Origin: Lachnospiraceae bacterium
GTDB lineage: Bacteria > Bacillota_A > Clostridia > Lachnospirales > Lachnospiraceae
Direction: 5' to 3'
Assembly (NCBI GenBank): GCA_017516285.1
Contig: JAFXDD010000021.1
Coordinates: 1-16,686, forward strand
Length of the DNA stretch: 16,686 nt
Each line of letters starts with the position of its first letter. Position 1 is the stretch's first letter. Positions 7,714-15,462 of this stretch are shown one piece after another. The position numbers and the translations under genes are program-made. The notes under the pieces are model-generated. The model was not told the DNA's origin and did not search any database. It saw only the letters and a list, made by a program, of their open reading frames with translations.

Positions 7714-8931
7714 TTATTTCTGATGATATCCATCCAGGAATTCGCCCATACGTCTCATAGCATCACCAAGTTGTTCTGCCTCAGGAAGCATTACGATGCG
7801 GAAGTGGTCAGGCTGTGGCCAGTCAAATCCGCTGCCCGGAACCATAAGGATATTGGTAGCATGAAGCAAATCTCTTGCAAATACCTTATCACTTGTGATA
7901 TTGAACTTCTTGATATCCAGCTTAGGGAACAGGTAAAAGGCTGCACTGTTCTTCACATAAGAAATACCGTCAATCTGATCAAGCGCTCTGATAGTAGCCT
8001 CTCTCTGCTCATAAATACGACCGCCTGGTGCCACCATGGATGCCGGTGTCTCCATATCATCCAGTGCAGCTGGAATAACAATCTGTGCCAGAGTATTTGC
8101 ACAAAGTCTCAAGCTGGTCAACTGAATAATACCCTTGCGATATTCCTCTGTCAACTGTCTTGGACCACTGATAACCATCCAGCCCACGCGGAAACCGCAA
8201 AGACAGTGAGACTTAGATAAACCATTCATGGTAACGATAGGTAAATCCGGAGCCAAAGAAGCAATGGAAGTATGCTTCAAACCATCCATAACCAGTCTGT
8301 CATATATTTCATCAGAGAAAATAAGTAAACCATGCTCTCTTGCAATCTGTGCCACTTCTAAAAGCAGCTCATCCGGATACAATGCACCTGTCGGATTGTT
8401 CGGATTGATTAAAACAATTGCTTTAGTCTTTGCAGTAATCTTGGAACGGATATCGTTTAAGTCAGGATACCAGTTAGCCTGCTCGTCACACACATAAAAA
8501 ACAGGATTGCCGCTTGCAAGATATACGGAATTACCCCAAAGTGAATAGCTAGGACTAGGTACCAGCACCTCATCGCCAGGATTTAAAAGTGGCATTAAAG
8601 CGAAGGATACTACTTCACTCACACCATTACCAATAAAAACATCATCAGGAGTAATGCCCTGAATACCCTTGGTTTTCTCATATTCACAAATAGCCTCTCT
8701 AGCCTTTGGCATACCCTTAAAGTCACAGTAACCAAGTCCCTTTTCCTCCTGTCCTTTCAATGCATCCTCGATGCTCTTTGGCAGACGGAAACCAAAAGTA
8801 GCCGGATTACCGGTATTTAACTTCAAAACGTCAATACCTCTTGCCTGCATTTCCATTGCCTCAACAAATAAAGGACCTCTGATATCTGAATGAACATGAG
8901 TCATTCTGTCTGCAGTTCTAATCATCTCCAT
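7714..8931 (-). CDS. alaA: PLP-dependent aminotransferase, AlaA type (alanine/glutamate)
   Basis: 405 residues, fold-type I aminotransferase of class I/II. It resembles, along its whole length, the alanine aminotransferase AlaA of enterobacteria as I remember it: DIRGPLFVEA near the start, LKLNTGNPATFGF, GYCDFKG, IGNGVSE, and WPQPDHFRIVMLP near the end. PLP residues: catalytic Lys240 in NGLSK, the NPNNPTG loop (176-182), Asp207 and Tyr210 in SDEIYD, and carboxylate-binding Arg378. Expected reaction: pyruvate plus glutamate to alanine plus 2-oxoglutarate; related substrates cannot be excluded. Start at the first ATG, with AGGGAAG about 7 nt upstream; the ATG two codons later is too close to GGAG to be preferred. 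Monocistronic, with promoter and terminator of its own. Confidence 0.93.
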   Translation of the reverse strand: MEMIRTADRMTHVHSDIRGPLFVEAMEMQARGIDVLKLNTGNPATFGFRLPKSIEDALKGQEEKGLGYCDFKGMPKAREAICEYEKTKGIQGITPDDVFIGNGVSEVVSFALMPLLNPGDEVLVPSPSYSLWGNSVYLASGNPVFYVCDEQANWYPDLNDIRSKITAKTKAIVLINPNNPTGALYPDELLLEVAQIAREHGLLIFSDEIYDRLVMDGLKHTSIASLAPDLPIVTMNGLSKSHCLCGFRVGWMVISGPRQLTEEYRKGIIQLTSLRLCANTLAQIVIPAALDDMETPASMVAPGGRIYEQREATIRALDQIDGISYVKNSAAFYLFPKLDIKKFNITSDKVFARDLLHATNILMVPGSGFDWPQPDHFRIVMLPEAEQLGDAMRRMGEFLDGYHQK

Positions 8932-8979
8932 AACACTTCCCTACCTTTTTCTTTCTTAAATATGTATTCGTACAAAATA

Positions 8980-9006
8980 ATTATATCTGACCTTTCACGT
9001 CGTCAA
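8980..9006 (-). promoter_or_regulatory. Probable promoter of the aminotransferase gene
   Basis: Minus strand TTGACG (9001-9006) and a perfect TATAAT (8980-8985). The spacer is only 15 bp, shorter than the 17 bp of the other promoters here, so activity may be low or activator dependent. Leader about 40-50 nt. Confidence 0.5.
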
Positions 9007-9063
9007 ATATATATAATTATATATTTTTTCTTTGATTTTGTCTATATTATCTGAATATAAAAT

Positions 9064-9103
9064 AAAAAATGTTTGGTATTCGTTTCCTCACACCAAACAT
9101 TTT
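9064..9103 (-). terminator. Terminator after the first degV gene
   Basis: Minus strand: AAAATGTTTGGT, 14-nt loop, ACCAAACATTTTTT. The 12-bp stem (arms 9066-9077 and 9092-9103) runs into a T-tract. It starts about 28 nt after the degV stop codon. Confidence 0.88.
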
Positions 9104-9130
9104 CCATTACATATGATATTTCTTTAATTT

Positions 9131-9958
9131 TTAGTGTTCAAAACCGATTATCAAGCCGCCTGCTTCTGCATAAAAGCTGCATAACCCAAAAGTCTTGGCA
9201 ATAATAATCTTAGCATTTGGAAATTCTTCCAGAAGAGCCTGCTTTAACTTCTGAGCTGTACTCTCATTGTAACAGTGGTCAATAATAACCTGCTTGCCTT
9301 TGTAACCGGCCTTTTTCATATTGTTTACCAGACAGGCAATAGCCTTTTTTTCACCACGAACCTTGTCAGTAGGATTTAAAACCCCGCCTGTGGCATCACC
9401 AATCACGCGAATGCCCAACATACCTGCAATGGCAGCTACCGCAGGATTTACACGACCGTTATTTGCAAGATTCCTCATGCTTTCCAGACAAAACTGCAGA
9501 GATGTATTCTTTTTATATTCTATAAGCTCCTTACAGATAGACTCAAAATCCTTACCTGCCTTGACAAGTTCCTTCACCTTATTGATATGAAGCTTCATCT
9601 CCGGACCTGTAGAACGACTGTCAAAAACAAAAACCTTTCTGCCGGGATGCTCTTCTTCATATTGTTCCTTGGCTGTCATGGCTGCATTGTAGCTTCCTGA
9701 CAATTCACTGGTAATGGTAGAGCAATATATCTCTTCAGCATCTCCAAATGCCTCCAACCATTCACCTACACCCGGACATGCTGTACGAGAGCGCCCTTTA
9801 TAGCTTGACAAATCATCTACCATCTGACGCACATCCAGCTGAGCGTCATCTCTGTAATCCTTTACGTCCGTAGAAATGATTAAGGGTGCTGCCTGATAAT
9901 CTATACCTTCTAATTCATGCATATTTGCGGATGAATCTGCTACAATTTTAACCTTCAT
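9131..9958 (-). CDS. DegV family protein, divergent copy (putative fatty-acid binding)
   Basis: 275 residues, full length for DegV. DegV (FakB-like) proteins bind a fatty acid and, with a FakA kinase, pass acyl-phosphate to phospholipid synthesis. Family features seen: VADSSANM (6-13), a TACP version of the T-S-x-P loop (59-62), ELSGSYNAA in place of SGTY (85-93), and NGRV (168-171) with the following helical segment. At the C-terminus, where most members have G-S-H-T-G-P-G, this protein has CSFYAEAGG (260-268), so the ligand-binding His is absent. It may bind another ligand or bind without phosphate transfer. No fakA is in the window. Start has AGGAAGG about 8 nt upstream. Own promoter with a dyad just downstream of the start; terminator follows. 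Confidence 0.88.
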   Translation of the reverse strand: MKVKIVADSSANMHELEGIDYQAAPLIISTDVKDYRDDAQLDVRQMVDDLSSYKGRSRTACPGVGEWLEAFGDAEEIYCSTITSELSGSYNAAMTAKEQYEEEHPGRKVFVFDSRSTGPEMKLHINKVKELVKAGKDFESICKELIEYKKNTSLQFCLESMRNLANNGRVNPAVAAIAGMLGIRVIGDATGGVLNPTDKVRGEKKAIACLVNNMKKAGYKGKQVIIDHCYNESTAQKLKQALLEEFPNAKIIIAKTFGLCSFYAEAGGLIIGFEH

Positions 9959-10000
9959 AAATCTTACCTTCCTGTCTATTCACAAATCAAATCCATAAAA

Positions 10001-10017
10001 GTAGTTTTAAAAACCAC
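10001..10017 (-). promoter_or_regulatory. Putative operator, degV copy 1
   Basis: Minus strand GTGGTTTTTAAAACTAC, a 17-bp dyad with 8-bp arms and one mismatched pair. It lies about 8-24 nt after the expected start of transcription, where a bound repressor would block elongation. It matches the site at the second degV gene in 15 of 17 positions. Confidence 0.55.
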
Positions 10018-10031
10018 TTCATTAGGTTTTG

Positions 10032-10060
10032 AGTATACACCATATTCTGCCTTGCGTCAA
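10032..10060 (-). promoter_or_regulatory. Promoter of the first degV gene
   Basis: Minus strand TTGACG (10055-10060) and TATACT (10032-10037), 17-bp spacer. Start expected near 10025, leader about 67 nt holding the 17-bp dyad. It gives degV its own control although ddh upstream lacks a clear terminator. Confidence 0.8.
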
Positions 10061-10131
10061 TGATGAATTGGCAAGTTCATCCTTTTTTTCATAAATGTAA
10101 GCGCCTTTGTGCATGGCACATTTGAACTGCT

Positions 10132-11118
10132 TTACAATAACCGAGCGCGTAGTTGTTCACCGCTCATGGCACTTAAATATGCCGGTGGCACATCGAATAC
10201 GGTCTTGCACCCCTTCTGTCCCTCTGCTGCCATGCGATATGCTGCTCTTGCATATGCTACAATAACAGAAGACGTAAATTCCGGATTGGAATCCAGCTTC
10301 AGGCTGTACTCAATCAGGTGGTTGTTTTCTTCATTCCAGCCGGTCTTACCGCTGCGAATAACAAAGCCGCCATGCGGAATGCCGCTGTGATTTGTCAAAA
10401 GCTCTTCCTCACTGATAAAGTGAACGGTAGTGTCATAATCTGCAAAATAATTTGGCATCGTTTTAATCGTCTCTTCCACCAGAGCAGCATCAGCCCCCTC
10501 TTCCAGTACTACAAAGCACTCACGGGTATGCTTTTCTCTGGTAGTAAGCTCCGGATTTACACCACTTCTGACAGTCTCTAAGGCTGCCTCCACCGGAATG
10601 GTATACTGCTTGGCATTCTTGACTCCCGGAATACGACGAATCGCATCGGAATGCCCCTGACTAACGCCCTTGCCCCAGAAGGTATAATCCTTCCCCTGCG
10701 GAAGAATTGCTCCCGCATACATTCTGTTCAAAGAAAACATGCCCGGATCCCATCCCACGGAAATCATAGCTACATTGCCTGCTTCCTGTGCAGCTGCATC
10801 TACCTTTGCAAAATGCTCCGGTATCTTTGCATGGGTGTCAAAGCTGTCAACTACATGAAACAACTTCGCATATTTCGGTGTCTGAACCGGCAAATCAGTA
10901 GCACTTCCGCCACAAAGAATCATTACATCAATTTTGCCCTGCCACTGCTCCACATCATCAATGTGACAAACAGCTGCATCTTTTGTAAGAATATTTACAC
11001 TTTCAGGGCTTCTACGGGTAAATACTGCCACAAGCTCCATGTCCGGATTTTGTTTGATAGCACATTCTACCCCACGACCCAAATTTCCATATCCTAAAAT
11101 ACCAATCTTTATACTCAT
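10132..11118 (-). CDS. ddh: meso-diaminopimelate D-dehydrogenase
   Basis: 328 residues, close to the usual 320-330. Catalyses reversible NADPH-dependent amination of L-2-amino-6-oxopimelate (tetrahydrodipicolinate) to meso-diaminopimelate, a one-step bypass supplying peptidoglycan and lysine. Seen: N-terminal Rossmann motif GYGNLGRG (9-16), the NADP-side FTRRSP (33-38), CGGSATDLP (69-77), VDSFDTHAKIP (90-100), and the substrate-site segment SVGWDPGMFSLNRM (120-133), followed by GKGVSQGHSDAIRRIPGV, all characteristic of Ddh. Start has AGGAGG about 8 nt ahead of the ATG. It follows the ABC operon by 99 nt with no hairpin terminator between, so it may be partly co-transcribed with it. No canonical terminator follows; degV comes next. 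Confidence 0.96.
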   Translation of the reverse strand: MSIKIGILGYGNLGRGVECAIKQNPDMELVAVFTRRSPESVNILTKDAAVCHIDDVEQWQGKIDVMILCGGSATDLPVQTPKYAKLFHVVDSFDTHAKIPEHFAKVDAAAQEAGNVAMISVGWDPGMFSLNRMYAGAILPQGKDYTFWGKGVSQGHSDAIRRIPGVKNAKQYTIPVEAALETVRSGVNPELTTREKHTRECFVVLEEGADAALVEETIKTMPNYFADYDTTVHFISEEELLTNHSGIPHGGFVIRSGKTGWNEENNHLIEYSLKLDSNPEFTSSVIVAYARAAYRMAAEGQKGCKTVFDVPPAYLSAMSGEQLRARLL

Positions 11119-11170
11119 AATAATCTCCTCCTTGGCATTACACCAAACATTTATTTCCCCTACGATAGAC

Positions 11171-11176
11171 AGTATA
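11171..11176 (-). promoter_or_regulatory. Possible -10 box for ddh
   Basis: TATACT on the minus strand, 53 nt before the ddh ATG. The hexamer 17 bp upstream (TGGTAA) is a poor -35 box. CTACG/CGTAG arms (11160-11164 and 11186-11190) flank the -10 box. Weak or activator-dependent start is possible. Confidence 0.35.
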
Positions 11177-11217
11177 CAACAAAAACGTAGATTTTACCAC
11201 ATTAAATTGATAAATTT

Positions 11218-14200
11218 TTACTCCACACTCTTCAAAGCCTCCACCGGATTAATTTCGTTTAACGACCTGTCGGTAATCATATTTACTATCAGAGCAAAAG
11301 CCAGAGATAATCCACCCGCCATCAGGTAGCTGACCGGATGAAGTGATACAGCCAGGTATATAGACGGCAACGCAAGTATACTTGTCAGTGTCTGTGCAAA
11401 AGCATATCCCAAAGGCACTCCCAGCAAAATGCCGATACCGGTCAAAATCATGGTTTCTTTATTTACGTAAGAATGCACCTCATTGTCATAAAAGCCCAGC
11501 ACCTTAATAGTGGCAAGCTCTCTGATACGCTCAGAAATATTAGTGGTGGCCAGGGTAAACAATACCGCAAAGGCAAGACAAGCCGCCATAATAATTACAA
11601 TATAAACTACCATATTTATTAAGGTAAAAGCGGAAGAAAACTGCTCCTTCATTTCATCTGTGCTGACACAGGTCACAATGCCTTCCTGATTGCCCAAAGC
11701 ATTACAATAAAGAACCGGATCCGGGCAACGCTCTGAAATATGAATGAAAGCTCCGTTTGGCTTGAAATCGCCAAAATATTGTTCATAGGTAGCTCTTGTC
11801 ATATAAATATAATTTCCCAGATAGTTTTGTACAATATTGGAAATGGGCACCTCAGACCTATCCAGTTCCATGGTTTGAAGCTCCACTAAGTCCCCTCTTT
11901 CGATGTCAAGAATCAACGCCGCATTTTGTGTCAGGGCTATCTCGCCATCCTCTAGAACAAGCTCCTTTCCTTTTGTATTTCTCAGCTGCACATAAGACTG
12001 CAGTGCTTCCCCATCCGGTGCTACAATCAATTGCACAGTCTCCGTGCCTCCTTCCGCATTCTCCAGCTTTACAGATGATATTATGGCATTCAGATACGTA
12101 TCCACATTACCATCTTTATCCAGATATCCCAGAAGCTTTTCATTGTCTGCTGCCGTAGACACGGCCATGGCATCGTAATAAAAGGTTTTCTCATACTGGC
12201 GCGGCACTAAATCTGTTACAGAGTCCTTAACAGCAAATCCAAAGAGCAATAATGCCATGCACCCCATAATGCCTGAAACCGTCATAATCAGACGTTTCTT
12301 ATAACGAAATAAATTACGGGCTGTTACTTTATTAAGAAAAGACATATTATTCCAGACAAATGGTATCCTTTCCAGCAAAACACGGGAACCGGAACGGGGT
12401 GTTTTGGGCCTCATCAAAGTAACCGGAGTCTGTATCAATTCATTACGACATGCAAGCAAGGTTGCTGCCACAATACCACCTACAAAGAAAATCGGTCCGC
12501 TAAGACCAAACACCGGCTCGAACAAAAACTCATAACCGGGCAGCAAATACATAGTACTGAAAATATAAAATATAATTCCCGGCAGCACAACAAAGGCACC
12601 TATGGTTCCGAGAATACTGCCTGCAGCACTGGCACACAAAGCATACAATATATATTTGCGACGAATTTCACCATTATGAAAGCCCAAGGCCTTATACGTG
12701 CCGATAAGTCCTCTATCTTCCTCCACCATTCTGGTAATGGTAGTTAAACTAATTAAAACAGCCACCACAAAAAATACGATAGGAAATACCGTACCAATGG
12801 ATTCAATAGAATCGGCATCACTGGCGATATTGCTATAACCACCAAGGGAATTACGATTCTGGATATACCACTCTGCCATATCCATATCTTCCAGCTCTTT
12901 TCTGGCTTTTTCAAGCTCCTCCTCTGCCTCGGCTTTGCCGCCTTCATACTCAAGCCAGCCTTCCTCTAACTTGCTCTCCCCCTCTGCTTTGCCTTCTTCA
13001 TATTCCTGACGGCCTTCTTCCAGCTTACTTTCTCCCTCAGCCTTGCCGGACTCGTACTCTGCCCAACCGGCAATGAGGTCTGCACGACCGCTCTCCAGCG
13101 CCCGCCTGCCCTCTGCAATCTGTTTTCTGCCTGCTGTAAACTGCTCTTCTGCAGAAAGTTCTTGTGATTCTAATTCCAACTGTGCTGCATGCAATTGTGC
13201 TCTTCCACTGTTAATCTCTGCCTGTCCTGCTGCCAGCTGTACTTTTCCTGCTTCCAGCTGAGCCTCCTGGGCATCTAACTCTGCCCACTCCTCAGTATAC
13301 TTGTTGCCTGTGACGCTTTCCATTGCAGCCAAAGCTTCCCTTCTAAGCTTAAGCCCTGCTTCTCCCACTGCAATCTGGGCAGCGGCAGCATCCAACTCGC
13401 TTTGCCCTGTTTCCAGTTTAATATAATTGTCCTCAATCTGCCTGCGAGCCTCCGCAAAGGCCGCGTTCGCCTCTGCTTCCTGTGTATCTAAGGTCTGCTC
13501 CGCTTCCTCTAATTGCTTGAGACCGGCCTGAATATCACGCTCTCCCTGAAGCAGTTTCCTTCTTGCATCCTCCATTTGAGTCAGAAACTCCGTCTCCCCC
13601 TCCGACAGCTGTTTTTCAGCGTCCTTTAACTGCTCCTTAAGCTCTGCCTCGCCCTCTAACAGCTCCTGCTCTGCCTTTTGCAGCTCATCATATACTTCCT
13701 CTTTGGCCTTTTCCAATTCCTCGTAGGCCTCTTTACGAACAGCCTCTGTACGCGCTTTGGTACGCTGCTCTTTAATTTCAGACTCAATATAATCGCTGAA
13801 AGCCTCTATCTTTGCCTCATACTCTTGGGAGTAACAAAACAGCTCTCTGCTGCCCTCCAGCGTAATATAAACAGCCGTAAATATGTCACTGTTCACAGCC
13901 TCCGGCAGTATATATATGGTATCTTCCTCTGTAGAAGAAGATCGGAAAGACACAGTGCCCCCCGCATTATTTACATCTAATATATCAATAATAATCGCAG
14001 CCACCTGAAATTCGTGGAATTCAAAGGAAGCTTCCTCATCCTCTTTTAAATCCTCCCTTACCTGAAAGGTATCTCCTACCTTCAAACCGGAGGCCCCCGA
14101 AAACTTTTCTGTAATAGCCACCTCATGTGTTTGCTCCGGTAAATGCCCTTCCACAACAAAAGGCTGATTGATTCCCTCCGGCGTGTAAGTCTTTAAGGCC

Positions 14201-14517
14201 GCACTCATGTCGCTTCCATTTACAAGAACATGCACCGTTTCACTATACACTCCGGTTGCTTCCTCCACACCTTCAAGACCACTAAGAACCTCTAAATCCT
14301 CGTCCGTCAGACCCAATGTAGACATAATACACAAGTCAAACAACTGCTGACTATCAAAAAAATTATCTGCTGAATGCCTTAAATCCACACAGGCGGCTTT
14401 CAATCCTGAAAACATGGTGGTCCCCAAAACGGTGATAATCATGATGGCAAAAAAACGCTTTTTCCCCTTCCAGATAGAGCGCCATATATCCTTTTTGTAT
14501 GCACTATTTTTCTTCAT
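11218..14517 (-). CDS. FtsX/MacB-type ABC transporter permease with long coiled coil
   Basis: 1099 residues. Order of parts: basic N-terminus and first membrane span (about 21-41); an extracytoplasmic domain (about 45-240); a very long Glu/Gln/Ala/Gly-rich coiled coil (about 245-545); an FtsX-type unit with three or four spans (about 576-690); a short linker with a new span (741-764); a second extracytoplasmic domain (about 770-960); and a final FtsX unit (about 963-1085). Such proteins pair with a LolD/MacB-type ATPase and usually work by moving outside domains to release, sense or expel lipids, peptides or antibiotics instead of forming a channel. The coiled coil has Gly every seven residues in places (424, 431, 438) and a threefold 18-residue repeat. 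Follows the ATPase gene by 6 nt with only a weak SD (AAGAG), so translation is probably coupled. Substrate unknown. Confidence 0.93.
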   Translation of the reverse strand: MKKNSAYKKDIWRSIWKGKKRFFAIMIITVLGTTMFSGLKAACVDLRHSADNFFDSQQLFDLCIMSTLGLTDEDLEVLSGLEGVEEATGVYSETVHVLVNGSDMSAALKTYTPEGINQPFVVEGHLPEQTHEVAITEKFSGASGLKVGDTFQVREDLKEDEEASFEFHEFQVAAIIIDILDVNNAGGTVSFRSSSTEEDTIYILPEAVNSDIFTAVYITLEGSRELFCYSQEYEAKIEAFSDYIESEIKEQRTKARTEAVRKEAYEELEKAKEEVYDELQKAEQELLEGEAELKEQLKDAEKQLSEGETEFLTQMEDARRKLLQGERDIQAGLKQLEEAEQTLDTQEAEANAAFAEARRQIEDNYIKLETGQSELDAAAAQIAVGEAGLKLRREALAAMESVTGNKYTEEWAELDAQEAQLEAGKVQLAAGQAEINSGRAQLHAAQLELESQELSAEEQFTAGRKQIAEGRRALESGRADLIAGWAEYESGKAEGESKLEEGRQEYEEGKAEGESKLEEGWLEYEGGKAEAEEELEKARKELEDMDMAEWYIQNRNSLGGYSNIASDADSIESIGTVFPIVFFVVAVLISLTTITRMVEEDRGLIGTYKALGFHNGEIRRKYILYALCASAAGSILGTIGAFVVLPGIIFYIFSTMYLLPGYEFLFEPVFGLSGPIFFVGGIVAATLLACRNELIQTPVTLMRPKTPRSGSRVLLERIPFVWNNMSFLNKVTARNLFRYKKRLIMTVSGIMGCMALLLFGFAVKDSVTDLVPRQYEKTFYYDAMAVSTAADNEKLLGYLDKDGNVDTYLNAIISSVKLENAEGGTETVQLIVAPDGEALQSYVQLRNTKGKELVLEDGEIALTQNAALILDIERGDLVELQTMELDRSEVPISNIVQNYLGNYIYMTRATYEQYFGDFKPNGAFIHISERCPDPVLYCNALGNQEGIVTCVSTDEMKEQFSSAFTLINMVVYIVIIMAACLAFAVLFTLATTNISERIRELATIKVLGFYDNEVHSYVNKETMILTGIGILLGVPLGYAFAQTLTSILALPSIYLAVSLHPVSYLMAGGLSLAFALIVNMITDRSLNEINPVEALKSVE
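12898..13059 (-). repeat. Three 54-bp units encoding an 18-residue coiled-coil repeat
   Basis: Residues 487-504, 505-522 and 523-540 of the permease start with EYESGKAEGESKLEEG, EYEEGKAEGESKLEEG and EYEGGKAEAEEELEKA. The first two units share 15 of 18 residues, yet their DNA differs at many third codon positions (for example GAG/GAA, TAC/TAT, AAG/AAA, CTG/TTA), so it is an old duplication conserved as protein. Confidence 0.85.
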
Positions 14518-14523
14518 ATTCTC

Positions 14524-15225
14524 TTACCATTCTATTTCGGAAATCGGTGTCGGATTGGCATTGGTTTTCATTTCAATCACCTTACCGCTCTTAAAACGTA
14601 TCAGTCTGTCCGCCATAGGGGCCAGGGCTGAATTATGCGTAATCAACAATACTGTAATGCCATCCTTACGGCAGGTATCCTGCAACAACTGCAAAATCTG
14701 TTTGCCCGTATTGTAGTCCAACGCTCCGGTGGGCTCATCACACAAAAGCAGCTTAGGGTTTTTGGCCAAAGCTCTGGCAATCGACACACGCTGTTGCTCA
14801 CCGCCGGAAAGCTGTGCCGGGAAATTCCCTTTTCTTTCTGATAACCCCACCTTATCCAAAGTCTCAGAAGCATCCAGATATTCTTCACAAACCTGAGCTG
14901 CCAACTCCACATTTTCTAAAGCCGTCAGATTCGGCACCAGATTATAAAACTGAAAAACAAAACCAATGTCCGTACGTCGATACCCCACCAGCTGCTTATT
15001 ATTATATGCAGTAATATCCTGTCCATCCACAATAACCTGCCCGCTGGTGGCTCTATCCATGCCGCCTAAAATATTAAGGGCCGTGGTCTTGCCGGCACCG
15101 GAAGAACCAAGTATCACCGCAAGCTCCCCCTTTTCCACCAAAAAGCTGGCATCATTCAGAGCCCTTATAACCGTCTCACCGGCCACATATTCCTTTATTA
15201 TATGATTAAATTCTATATAAGCCAT
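14524..15225 (-). CDS. ABC transporter ATP-binding protein, LolD/MacB type
   Basis: 233 residues. Complete nucleotide-binding domain: Walker A GSSGAGKT (40-47), Q-loop [16 protein letters not shown] (Gln92), ABC signature [15 protein letters not shown] from 139, Walker [13 protein letters not shown] (159-170) and H-loop His197. The EPTGALD form and ENV after the Q-loop are typical of the LolD/MacB/FtsE branch that partners FtsX-type permeases, matching the next gene. Cytoplasmic; powers the permease. The frame is open to a TTG at 15243, but I chose the ATG at 15225 because GAGGAG ends 6 nt before it and MAYIEF is a normal opening for this family. First gene of the operon; divergent from the second degV. 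Confidence 0.95.
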   Translation of the reverse strand: MAYIEFNHIIKEYVAGETVIRALNDASFLVEKGELAVILGSSGAGKTTALNILGGMDRATSGQVIVDGQDITAYNNKQLVGYRRTDIGFVFQFYNLVPNLTALENVELAAQVCEEYLDASETLDKVGLSERKGNFPAQLSGGEQQRVSIARALAKNPKLLLCDEPTGALDYNTGKQILQLLQDTCRKDGITVLLITHNSALAPMADRLIRFKSGKVIEMKTNANPTPISEIEW

Positions 15226-15231
15226 ACCATT

Positions 15232-15237
15232 CTCCTC
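15232..15237 (-). promoter_or_regulatory. Ribosome binding site that fixes the ATPase start
   Basis: GAGGAG on the minus strand, 6 nt before the ATG at 15225. It would lie inside the coding region if the upstream TTG at 15243 were used, which argues for the ATG. Confidence 0.75.
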
Positions 15238-15269
15238 ACACAAACCACGCAGTACATGTTTATTATATT

Positions 15270-15299
15270 ATTATATCCCTTTTTCCCTTCTTTTGTAAA
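15270..15299 (-). promoter_or_regulatory. Promoter of the ABC transporter operon
   Basis: Minus strand TTTACA (15294-15299) and TATAAT (15270-15275), 18-bp spacer (TTACAA would give 17). A second TATAAT lies 8 bp further on (15262-15267). Start expected near 15263, leader about 38 nt. Confidence 0.65.
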
Positions 15300-15303
15300 T
15301 ATG

Positions 15304-15332
15304 TTGCATAATAAAACCATCTCTGATAATAT
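15304..15332 (+). promoter_or_regulatory. Possible second upstream promoter towards degV copy 2
   Basis: Plus strand TTGCAT (15304-15309) and TAATAT (15327-15332), 17-bp spacer. It could give a 156-nt leader for the second degV gene or a short RNA. It overlaps the back of the ABC promoter. Confidence 0.4.
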
Positions 15333-15366
15333 AACTTGTAGGGGTCTTTGCGAATGGTGCGTTTAA

Positions 15367-15380
15367 ACTGTTACAACAGT
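15367..15380. promoter_or_regulatory. 14-bp palindrome between divergent promoters
   Basis: ACTGTTACAACAGT: perfect 6-bp arms around a 2-bp centre, beside the 8-bp palindrome GTTTAAAC (15361-15368). It lies between the ABC and degV promoters, a natural place for a regulator of either. Binding protein unknown. Confidence 0.4.
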
Positions 15381-15416
15381 CCGGCCATAAACCGTAACTT
15401 TTCTTCGAAAATACTC

Positions 15417-15445
15417 TTTACAAAACGCACTTGTAGTCATATAAT
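15417..15445 (+). promoter_or_regulatory. Promoter of the second degV gene
   Basis: TTTACA (15417-15422) and a perfect TATAAT (15440-15445) with a 17-bp spacer; start expected near 15452, inside the 17-bp dyad that begins right after the -10 box. Confidence 0.82.
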
Positions 15446-15462
15446 GTAGTTATTAAAACTAC
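15446..15462 (+). promoter_or_regulatory. Putative operator, degV copy 2
   Basis: GTAGTTATTAAAACTAC, 17 bp, 8-bp arms with one mismatched pair, abutting the -10 box and covering the start of transcription. A further GTAGT half-site follows at 15468-15472. Its twin precedes the first degV gene. Confidence 0.6.

Noticed and set aside
10062..10089. Plus-strand hairpin (GATGAA/TTCATC) followed by seven T residues
   Set aside because: The stem is only 6 bp and AT-rich, and no plus-strand gene reads into it. On the minus strand there is no T-run, so it does not end ddh.
11119..11160. Lysine riboswitch or attenuator ahead of ddh
   Set aside because: The leader is only about 50 nt, far too short for a lysine riboswitch, and only a weak TTGG/CCAA stem is present.
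12898..13730. Repetitive Glu/Ala/Gly coding region as a CRISPR array or tandem DNA repeat
   Set aside because: There are no identical DNA repeats with unique spacers; the periodicity is in the protein and the units differ at synonymous sites.
15226..15243. TTG start giving six more residues on the ABC ATPase
   Set aside because: The strong GAGGAG site would be inside the coding region, and it is ideally placed for the ATG at 15225.
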